In this document: positions 1 through 4,918 of the stretch, piece after piece
Numbering within the stretch: position 1 is the stretch's first letter
Layout of the letters: every line of letters starts with the position of its first letter
Origin: CATJXY01 sp964623925
GTDB lineage: Bacteria > Bacillota_I > Bacilli_A > Erysipelotrichales > Erysipelotrichaceae
DNA length: 9,305 nt
Assembly: GCA_964623925.1 (NCBI GenBank)
Contig: CAZUVT010000080.1
Location: 1 to 9,305, forward strand
Reading direction: 5' to 3'
Position numbers and translations under genes: made by a program
The notes under the pieces: model-generated
What the model saw: only the letters and a program-made list of their open reading frames with translations
What the model was told of the DNA's origin: nothing
Databases searched by the model: none

Positions 1-722
1 GATCCTGTAGGAGTAGGTACACGCTGAGCAGAACCGATCAACTTGCCGTTGAGTTCAGGAATTACAAGACCGATAGCCTTTGCAGCACCTGTAGAGTTAG
101 GAACGATGTTAACAGCACCTGCACGAGCACGACGCAAATCACCTTTACGCTGTGGTCCGTCAAGAATCATCTGATCACCTGTGTAAGCGTGAACAGTTGT
201 CATGATACCGCTCTGGATCGGAGCATATTCATGAAGTGCTTTAGCCATTGGAGCCAAGCAGTTTGTTGTACATGAAGCAGCAGAGATAACTGTATCTTCA
301 GCTGTTAGCTTTTCATGGTTAACATTGTAAACGATTGTTGGAAGATCATTTCCTGCTGGAGCAGAAATAACAACCTTCTTAGCACCGGCATTAACATGAG
401 CCATAGCTTTAGCTTTGCTTGTATAGAAACCTGTACATTCCAAAACTACATCAACATTCAATTCACCCCATGGCAAATTGTTTGCATCAGCTTCTTTGTA
501 GATTTTGATTTCTTTTCCATCAACTACGATAGAATCTTCTTTTGCTTCTACTGCATGACCATAACGTCCCTGTGCTGAATCATATTTCAATAGATGAGCA
601 AGCATTTTTGGATTTGTTAAGTCATTGATTGCAACTACATCGTATCCTTCAGCACCAAACATCTGTCTGAATGCCAAACGACCGATACGTCCGAAACCGT
701 TAATAGCAACTTTTACTGTCAT
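1..722 (-). CDS. gap: Type I glyceraldehyde-3-phosphate dehydrogenase (3' end cut by window)
   Basis: Phosphorylating GAPDH catalyses the NAD-dependent oxidation of glyceraldehyde-3-phosphate to 1,3-bisphosphoglycerate in glycolysis, in the cytoplasm. The first 240 residues are visible; the family is usually about 335, so the C-terminal ~95 lie beyond the window start. The N-terminus carries the Rossmann motif INGFGRIGR (residues 7-15). AINDLT (31-36) has the Asp that favours NAD. The active site SAASCTTNCLAP gives the catalytic Cys151, TTVHAYTGDQ gives His178, and LDGPQRKGDLRRARA and PNSTGAAKA are the conserved phosphate-site segments. The ATG at 722 has TAAGGAGGA 9 bases upstream, which fixes the start. 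The gene has its own promoter and is transcribed away from clpP. No defect is visible in the part seen. Confidence 0.97.
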   Translation of the reverse strand, partial: MTVKVAINGFGRIGRLAFRQMFGAEGYDVVAINDLTNPKMLAHLLKYDSAQGRYGHAVEAKEDSIVVDGKEIKIYKEADANNLPWGELNVDVVLECTGFYTSKAKAMAHVNAGAKKVVISAPAGNDLPTIVYNVNHEKLTAEDTVISAASCTTNCLAPMAKALHEYAPIQSGIMTTVHAYTGDQMILDGPQRKGDLRRARAGAVNIVPNSTGAAKAIGLVIPELNGKLIGSAQRVPTPTG

Positions 723-752
723 TATAATTAATCCTCCTTATGACACATCTTT

Positions 753-781
753 ATTATACTTACACCGACTCTAAAAGTCAA
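753..781 (-). promoter_or_regulatory. Sigma-A promoter of gap
   Basis: On the minus strand, TTGACT (776-781) and TATAAT (753-758) are separated by exactly 17 bases, which is almost the full housekeeping consensus. Transcription would start near 746 and leave a leader of about 24 nt containing the strong ribosome binding site. The strength fits a highly expressed glycolytic gene. No operator-like repeat is visible around it. Confidence 0.88.
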
Positions 782-888
782 TTGAGAAACATATCACATT
801 TCCATTTCTTTTTCCTTTTTTTGAAAAATCACTCATAAAAATCAATTACGAGTTCTTCTTTCATTCCTTCAGCCAAAAGCTTTGTTAG

Positions 889-894
889 TATAAG
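889..894 (+). promoter_or_regulatory. Weak candidate -10 element upstream of clpP
   Basis: TATAAG lies about 87 bases before the clpP start. No convincing -35 sits 16-18 bases upstream (about TTCCTTCA), so this is only a candidate. I saw no CtsR-type heptad pair (GGTCAAA) and no CIRCE element in 723-980, so the usual heat-shock control of clpP is not evident. The rest of this divergent intergenic stretch is A/T-rich and holds nothing else I can name. Confidence 0.25.
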
Positions 895-980
895 CATCTT
901 TCTTGGTTCTATGCATCAAAATTTTCAAAATCAGTTTTAATTTTTCTGCTTGGGGCATACTCTTTAATGAGGTGAACCAA

Positions 981-1565
981 ATGATCATTCCAACTGTCAT
1001 AGAACAAAAAAATAATATTGAAAGAGCCTATGATCTTTATTCCTGTCTTTTAAAAGAAAGGATCATTATGCTGACCGGTGAAATCAATGATTCCCTTGCC
1101 AGCGTGATCTGTGCTCAGCTCCTCTATTTAGATTCTTTATCTCATGACGATATTCAGCTTTACATACAATCTCCCGGAGGATCTGTAAGTGCCGGACTGG
1201 CCATTTATGATACGATGCAAACCATTCATAGCGATGTTTCAACTATTGCCATGGGCATTGCGGCTAGTATGGCAGCAGTTTTGCTCAGTGCCGGAACTCA
1301 TAAAAAAAGATATGCCCTTCGCAACGCCGAAGTGATGATCCATCAGCCTTTAGGCGGTTTTCAAGGTCAGGCAAAAGACATTGAAATTGAGGCAAAGCAC
1401 ATCTTAAAATATAAAAAACAGCTCAACGAGATTCTTGCGACACATTGTCATCAGAATATTGAAAGCATTTTGATCCTTACAGACAGAAACACCTATATGA
1501 GTGCTTCTGAAGCAGTTGCTTTTGGTTTGATTGACAGTGTCATCCTGCCAAAAATAGTAGAGTAG
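981..1565 (+). CDS. clpP: ATP-dependent Clp protease proteolytic subunit, ClpP (Asn in place of triad Asp)
   Basis: ClpP forms a tetradecameric barrel of serine peptidase subunits that degrades proteins fed by Clp ATPases such as ClpX or ClpC in the cytoplasm. From the ATG at 981 the product is 194 residues, the usual size, and starts MIIPTVIEQ, matching the normal mature N-terminus. AGGTGA (970-975) supports this start. The motifs are YIQSPGGSVSAG (oxyanion region), GIAASMAA with nucleophile Ser96, and MIHQPLGG with His121. Aligned by the following SA motif with Bacillus subtilis ClpP, the third triad position (Asp172 there) is Asn170 in LTDRNTYMSA. The Asp-Arg pair used in ring-ring contacts (D168, R169) is kept. 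Listeria ClpP1 is, to my knowledge, a similar Asn-triad paralogue, so this may be a second, partner-dependent ClpP. The gene stands alone between gap and prmC. Confidence 0.93.
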   Translation: MIIPTVIEQKNNIERAYDLYSCLLKERIIMLTGEINDSLASVICAQLLYLDSLSHDDIQLYIQSPGGSVSAGLAIYDTMQTIHSDVSTIAMGIAASMAAVLLSAGTHKKRYALRNAEVMIHQPLGGFQGQAKDIEIEAKHILKYKKQLNEILATHCHQNIESILILTDRNTYMSASEAVAFGLIDSVILPKIVE

Positions 1566-1567
1566 AT

Positions 1568-1600
1568 AAAATCCGGTTTTTACACCGGATTTTTCTTTTA
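1568..1600. terminator. Bidirectional intrinsic terminator between clpP and prmC
   Basis: A 9-bp perfect stem (AAAATCCGG at 1568-1576 with CCGGATTTT at 1585-1593; the base after it, 8 nt of loop, is TTTTTACA) begins 3 bases after the clpP stop. On the plus strand it runs into TTTTCTTTT, a good U-tract. On the minus strand it follows the prmC stop (1598-1600) closely and is followed by a weaker T run, so the convergent genes probably share it. Confidence 0.85.
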
Positions 1601-2455
1601 ACAATTGAAATAAACAAACAGCATTCTGTTTTTTCCGTTAATATCTTTGAGAACTTCTCCGCGAGCTTTATCTCCGAAATGATTTTCTACTTCTTTTAAT
1701 AAAGCCTCTTTTTGGTTATACCCGATTTCAAAAGCCATCATTGCCTTTTCTTTCAGCAAAGCAGGTGCCGCTTTAAACACTTCACGGTAATATTGAAGTC
1801 CATCCGCTCCGCCAAAAAGAGCGACATGAGGTTCATATTCTCTTACCGACTCTTCCAGTTGTTCATCTGATGGAATGTACGGTGGATTACATACAAGCAC
1901 ATCCAGTTTGATTCCTTTTTCAATCAAAGGATCTGTCATATTTCCTATCAGAAAGTCAATTTGAACTTCATTGAATTCCGCATTCTTCTTCGCAACCTGC
2001 ACAGCTTCTTCACTGATATCCGTTGCAGTCATACGGACTTTCTTCTCTTCCGATGCCAGCGCAATCGCAATATCTCCGCTTCCGGTGCCGATATCAGCAC
2101 AATCGATCACATCTTTATCAGAAAAATATTCATCGATATCTGCCAGAATATTCGCTACCAGCTCTTCTGTTTCCACCCTCGGAATCAAAACATCTTTGTT
2201 CACGAACAATTTATAACCGTAAAACCAGGAATAACCCAATACATATTCCATCGGTTCATGGTTCAAAATTCTTTGAACTCCCTCTTCATAGCGGTTCAGA
2301 AGCTCTTCGGGAACTTCATTTTGATATTCTGAATAGAGATTATAACTCTCCATCTGTGCAAGCTCCGTCATATAAAGCATTGCAGTTTGAGAAGAGATTC
2401 CTTTCTCTTCCATGCATCTGGAAGCGGATCGAATTGCCTCCTGATAACTAGGCAT
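1598..2455 (-). CDS. prmC: Peptide chain release factor N5-glutamine methyltransferase (HemK/PrmC)
   Basis: PrmC uses S-adenosylmethionine to methylate the Gln of the GGQ motif in release factors, which raises the efficiency of termination. The 285 residues match the family. An N-terminal helical substrate-recognition domain (about 1-75) is followed by the linker motif IPRVETEELV (91-100) and a Rossmann methyltransferase domain. That domain has the SAM-binding loop DIGTGSGD (121-128), an acidic ribose-binding residue in TATDIS, and the hallmark active-site motif NPPYIP (190-195), which positions the substrate glutamine. The C-terminus DINGKNRMLF is the usual ending. The start overlaps the end of prfA by 8 nt, and its AGGAG ribosome binding site lies inside prfA, so translation is coupled to that of its own substrate. 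Transcription should come through prfA and end at the shared terminator downstream. Confidence 0.96.
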   Translation of the reverse strand: MPSYQEAIRSASRCMEEKGISSQTAMLYMTELAQMESYNLYSEYQNEVPEELLNRYEEGVQRILNHEPMEYVLGYSWFYGYKLFVNKDVLIPRVETEELVANILADIDEYFSDKDVIDCADIGTGSGDIAIALASEEKKVRMTATDISEEAVQVAKKNAEFNEVQIDFLIGNMTDPLIEKGIKLDVLVCNPPYIPSDEQLEESVREYEPHVALFGGADGLQYYREVFKAAPALLKEKAMMAFEIGYNQKEALLKEVENHFGDKARGEVLKDINGKNRMLFVYFNC

Positions 2456-3527
2456 TTTCTTCTCCTGCCATCTTCACACGCTGTTCCTCTGCCAATAAAG
2501 CGGCAATAATATCGTCCATTTTACCTTCCATAATGCGATCAAGCTGATTTAATGTAAATCCGATACGATGGTCCGTAACACGATTTTGCGGATAATTGTA
2601 GGTTCGGATCTTTTCTGAACGATCTCCGGTTCCGATTTTTGATCGGCGGATCGCTCCCTCTTCTTCCTCTTTTCTTCTTTGATACTCTTCATATACGCGG
2701 GCACGAATCAACCTTAAAGCTGTTTCACGGTTTTCAATCTGAGAACGTCCATCTTGGCAATTGACCGTGATTCCCGTCGGCAGATGCACGATTCTGACCG
2801 CTGAATCCGTCTTATTGATATGCTGTCCTCCGGCACCCGATGCACGATGTGTTTCAATCGTCAAATCACTGTCATTGATTTCAATATCCTGTTCCTCTGC
2901 ATCCGGCATAACTAAAACCGTTGCCGTAGAGGTGTGAATGCGTCCCTGAGTTTCCGTCTTCGGTACTCTTTGTACACGATGTGCACCTGATTCAAATTTT
3001 AATTGTCTATAAACTTCATTTCCTTTTACTAAAAAACTGATTTGAGAAAATCCACCGGCTTCCGATTCACTCATTTCAAGAACTTGAAATTTCCATCCCT
3101 GAGATTCGCCATATTTTACATACATGCGATAAAGATCACCGGCAAAGATATTTCCTTCGTCTCCTCCTGCTGCACCGCGGATTTCCACAATAGCGTCATG
3201 ATCATCATTCGGATCCTTCGGTATCAGTAAGACCTTTAAATGCTCAATCAGTTCTTCTTTCTTAGGATTAAGCTCTTCCAGCTCCATCTCAGCCATTTCT
3301 TTCAGTTCTGCATCATTCTCTTTTAGAAGTTCCTGAGCCTGTTCAATATGTCCCAGAATTTCTTTCAACTTCAAAAAAGCATCGACTGCACCTTTTAAAG
3401 AAGCCTGTTCTTTGGAAAGACGTGCCATTTCTCTTGGCTTTGATACGATATCCGGATCCATCAAAAGATCATTGATTTCATTATAGCGCTGATACATACC
3501 TTCTAAACGTTGCAACATAGCATCCAT
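2448..3527 (-). CDS. prfA: Peptide chain release factor 1
   Basis: RF1 recognises UAA and UAG stop codons in the ribosomal A site and triggers release of the finished protein. The 359-residue product is standard length. An N-terminal coiled helical domain (1-100) precedes the core. The stop-codon reading PxT motif is PKT at 189-191 (RVPKTETQGRIHTST), which identifies RF1 rather than RF2 (SPF). GAGGQHINKTDSAVRI carries the catalytic GGQ at 233-235, whose Gln is the target of the adjacent prmC product. The C-terminal EKIRTYNYPQNRVTDHRIG segment is conserved. The ATG at 3527 is preceded by AAGGAGG with an 8-base spacer, which decides the start over the in-frame ATG three codons later. It sits between rpmE and prmC, an order common in Firmicutes, but without the thymidine kinase gene often found there. 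Confidence 0.97.
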   Translation of the reverse strand: MDAMLQRLEGMYQRYNEINDLLMDPDIVSKPREMARLSKEQASLKGAVDAFLKLKEILGHIEQAQELLKENDAELKEMAEMELEELNPKKEELIEHLKVLLIPKDPNDDHDAIVEIRGAAGGDEGNIFAGDLYRMYVKYGESQGWKFQVLEMSESEAGGFSQISFLVKGNEVYRQLKFESGAHRVQRVPKTETQGRIHTSTATVLVMPDAEEQDIEINDSDLTIETHRASGAGGQHINKTDSAVRIVHLPTGITVNCQDGRSQIENRETALRLIRARVYEEYQRRKEEEEGAIRRSKIGTGDRSEKIRTYNYPQNRVTDHRIGFTLNQLDRIMEGKMDDIIAALLAEEQRVKMAGEENA

Positions 3528-3581
3528 AACTCTTTCCTCCTTGTGTATTTTACTATTTTCATAAATAGACTGATTAATTTA

Positions 3582-3613
3582 ATTATAATTTAAAAAAATA
3601 AGGGTCATGTCAA
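3582..3613 (-). promoter_or_regulatory. Possible weak promoter for prfA-prmC overlapping the rpmE terminator
   Basis: On the minus strand a perfect TTGACA (3608-3613) lies in the loop region of the rpmE terminator, and a perfect TATAAT (3582-3587) follows, but the spacer is 20 bases, longer than the usual 16-18. Both hexamers being perfect makes it worth noting; the spacing makes it doubtful. The alternative is that prfA is transcribed by read-through from the rpmE promoter. Confidence 0.3.
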
Positions 3614-3621
3614 CCCTTATT
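3592..3621 (-). terminator. Intrinsic terminator of rpmE
   Basis: On the minus strand AATAAGGGT pairs with ACCCTTATT (9 bp, 7-nt loop) and is followed directly by a run of T. The 5' arm overlaps the last base pairs of the rpmE stop codon, so termination is tightly placed. It would partly or fully separate rpmE from prfA downstream. Confidence 0.85.
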
Positions 3622-3823
3622 ATTTTAAACCGTACTTCTTATTGAACTTTTCAATTCTACCAGCTGCAGCTGCGAAACGTTGTCTACCTGTATAGAATGG
3701 ATGACAGTTTGAACATGTGTCGACTCTAATTTCAGATTTTGTTGAACCGGTTTCGAATTCAGCACCGCATGATGTGCAAATAACCTTACACTTTTGGTAC
3801 TTTGGATGAATATCTTTTTTCAT
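3620..3823 (-). CDS. rpmE: 50S ribosomal protein bL31, zinc-binding (type A) form
   Basis: bL31 is a large-subunit ribosomal protein that bridges the central protuberance of the 50S to the head of the 30S subunit. The product from the ATG at 3823 is 67 residues, starting MKKDIHPKYQ, the family's canonical N-terminus. AAGGAG lies 7-8 bases upstream, which rules out the longer in-frame reading from 3862. Four Cys for zinc are present (C16, C19, C37, C40), which marks the C+ type A form rather than the zinc-free type B form. The first pair is CTSC (CxxC), where E. coli and B. subtilis have CxC, and a fifth Cys (C12) precedes it. SNCHPFYTGRQRF and the ending FNKKYGLK are highly conserved. It has its own promoter and terminator and lies upstream of prfA. 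Confidence 0.96.
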   Translation of the reverse strand: MKKDIHPKYQKCKVICTSCGAEFETGSTKSEIRVDTCSNCHPFYTGRQRFAAAAGRIEKFNKKYGLK

Positions 3824-3844
3824 AATTAATCTCCTTCCGCCTTG

Positions 3845-3870
3845 AACCTCACTTGTGTCCAAAGTAAGTT
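3845..3870 (-). ncRNA. Candidate leader hairpin in the rpmE 5' untranslated region
   Basis: Just after the predicted start of transcription (about 3872), minus-strand AACTTACTTTG (3870-3860) can pair with CAAGTGAGGTT (3855-3845) around a GACA loop, with two G-U pairs and a two-base internal mismatch. It sits about 20 nt before the start codon's ribosome binding site. Ribosomal protein L31 leaders in Firmicutes have been described by comparative genomics. Whether this is one cannot be told from one sequence. Confidence 0.3.
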
Positions 3871-3878
3871 ACTATAGT

Positions 3879-3907
3879 ATTCTACCACAATAATATGGCT
3901 TTGGCAA
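3879..3907 (-). promoter_or_regulatory. Promoter of rpmE (extended -10)
   Basis: On the minus strand TTGCCA (3902-3907) and TAGAAT (3879-3884) are 17 bases apart, and TGG directly precedes the -10, giving an extended -10 element. Transcription would begin near 3872, leaving a leader of about 50 nt. A second TTGACA at 3948-3953 has only a poor -10 (TAAGAA) and is less convincing. Confidence 0.65.
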
Positions 3908-3977
3908 GAATGAGTTTTAATGAATTCTTATTTTCAATGCAGTTATTTGTCAAACAAAAAAATCAATTTGAATTTCC

Positions 3978-4006
3978 TATACAAAGTTAAACTTATCTTG
4001 TATAAT
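3978..4006 (+). promoter_or_regulatory. Promoter of the ThyX-like gene
   Basis: A perfect TATAAT (4001-4006) lies 17 bases after TATACA (3978-3983, four of six -35 bases matching). Transcription would start near 4013, giving a leader of about 18 nt with GAGGA as ribosome binding site. It diverges from the rpmE promoter about 70 bases away. Confidence 0.6.
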
Positions 4007-4030
4007 ATTCAATAAAGTGAGGAATACGAT

Positions 4031-4654
4031 ATGTTATTATGTGAAAACGATCAGGTGATGAATTTTGAAGGAGCAATTCGTGGTGCCAGGAATCCGATGA
4101 ACAGTTGGAATAGAACTGATTCCTATTATAATGAAAAAGGGCAATATGTTCTTGGAAAAAACGACTTGGATCTTGCAATCCGCTTATGTAAAGCAGGAAG
4201 TGATCACCGTAAATTTATTCGTCAAATTCTTGTAAGTGTGGATATCACTGCACCCCTATATTGGTGGAAAGAGTTCGATACTTATAAAGTTGGAACTGTT
4301 GCCAACTCTACCAGTACTATGCATAAAATTCATTCAAAACCTTTCTCTATTCAAGATTTCAGCCATGATCATCTGAGCGAGAAATCTCTTGCAAAGATGA
4401 ATGAATTAGTTGATTATCTGGAACAGATCCGGCTTGAATACATCGAAACAAAAGATAAAAGTTTGTGGTATGATATGATCGTTCTTTTACCGGAAAGTTA
4501 TAACCAAAAGAGAACTGTCACACTTAATTATGAAGTTCTATTCAATATTTATTACGCCCGAAGAGGACACAAACTTGATGAATGGCATACCTTCTGCGAC
4601 TGGATCAAATCTTTGCCTTATACTGAAGAACTGATTACTTCAATTAAAGACTGA
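4031..4654 (+). CDS. Conserved protein of unknown function, distantly ThyX-like
   Basis: The 207-residue product has no signal peptide or membrane segment and is rich in Trp, His and Tyr, like a soluble enzyme. The start at 4031 follows GAGGA with about 8 bases of spacing and lies 25 bases after a good -10. Striking segments are SDHRKFIRQILVSVDITAP (57-75), WWKEFDTYKVGTVANSTS (78-95, continuing TMHKIH), LLPESYNQKRTVTLNYE (about 152-168) and ARRGHKLDEWHTFCDWI (about 176-192). The order of these blocks resembles flavin-dependent thymidylate synthase ThyX: a Ser/Asn-rich substrate block, then an 'LP...' helix, then an 'R...E' segment. However, the diagnostic RHRxxSxNxxSxRY motif is not intact (roughly TYKVGTVANSTSTMH). 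I therefore infer a divergent relative that has lost or changed thymidylate synthase chemistry, not a working ThyX. I recall similar proteins as hypotheticals in Firmicutes and phages. It is a single-gene unit with its own promoter and terminator. Confidence 0.85.
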   Translation: MLLCENDQVMNFEGAIRGARNPMNSWNRTDSYYNEKGQYVLGKNDLDLAIRLCKAGSDHRKFIRQILVSVDITAPLYWWKEFDTYKVGTVANSTSTMHKIHSKPFSIQDFSHDHLSEKSLAKMNELVDYLEQIRLEYIETKDKSLWYDMIVLLPESYNQKRTVTLNYEVLFNIYYARRGHKLDEWHTFCDWIKSLPYTEELITSIKD

Positions 4655-4706
4655 ATTCACTGTACCAAAAGCTGAGATTTTTGGAAAAAAAATTTTAATT
4701 TAATAG

Positions 4707-4762
4707 CAAGCTAACCATAAAAGATAATTCCTATGCAAAGAATTATCTTTTTAATTGGCTTG
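4707..4762. repeat. Long imperfect inverted repeat around the terminator
   Basis: Beyond the 12-bp perfect stem, the arms continue with partial matching and end in CAAGC (4707-4711) and GCTTG (4758-4762), giving arms of about 24-25 bases around a 9-base centre. This is longer than needed for a simple terminator and could also be a small repeat element, but no flanking target duplication is obvious. Confidence 0.4.
4719..4755 (+). terminator. Intrinsic terminator of the ThyX-like gene
   Basis: AAAAGATAATTC (4719-4730) pairs perfectly over 12 bp with GAATTATCTTTT (4740-4751) around a 9-nt loop, and a T run follows. It lies 65 bases after the stop codon. The stem is A/T-rich, so termination may be only moderate. 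It is the core of a longer imperfect inverted repeat (4707-4762). Confidence 0.65.
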
Positions 4763-4847
4763 TACTTACCCTATATCTTCTCATTAAGCATTATACCAGT
4801 ACAATTAGTTCGACTTTTACCTGCCTCTATACCTGTCCAAGCATTAT

Positions 4848-4896
4848 AAAAAAACCTATAAAGTAACTCTATTTTCTCGAGTTTTTTATAGGTTTT
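4848..4896 (-). terminator. Intrinsic terminator of the surface protein gene
   Basis: On the minus strand AAAACCTATAAA (4896-4885) pairs with TTTATAGGTTTT (4862-4851), and an inner stem AACTC/GAGTT (4883-4879 with 4869-4865) closes a 9-nt loop. The outer stem runs into TTTTTTT, a good U-tract on that strand. It begins 23 bases after the stop codon. On the plus strand it could back up the terminator of the convergent gene. Confidence 0.8.
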
Positions 4897-4918
4897 ATTG
4901 AATATGATTTATTGATCT

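Noticed and set aside
829..897. 22-codon minus-strand frame between gap and clpP (MLILTKLLAEGMKEELVIDF...)
   Set aside because: The composition looks vaguely coding, but there is no convincing ribosome binding site and no recognisable family. It could be a decayed gene end, but this cannot be supported.
903..980. In-frame extension of ClpP by 26 codons
   Set aside because: The family starts with the (M)xIPTVIEQ sequence at 981, where a ribosome binding site is present. The extension has no ClpP similarity.
1961..2451. Several plus-strand open frames opposite prmC
   Set aside because: Antisense shadows of a clearly identified gene, without promoters or ribosome binding sites.
3824..3862. In-frame extension of bL31 by 13 codons
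   Set aside because: MKKDIHPKYQ is the universal bL31 N-terminus, and the extension covers the ribosome binding site and part of the leader.
4790..4798. Minus-strand TGGTATAAT (extended -10 look-alike) between the convergent genes
   Set aside because: No -35 and no gene downstream in a sensible position. A/T-rich intergenic DNA gives such matches by chance.
4786..4848. Direct repeat AAGCATTATA (4786-4795 and 4839-4848)
   Set aside because: Only 10 bases in A/T-rich DNA, with no structure around it that would indicate a target duplication or element.
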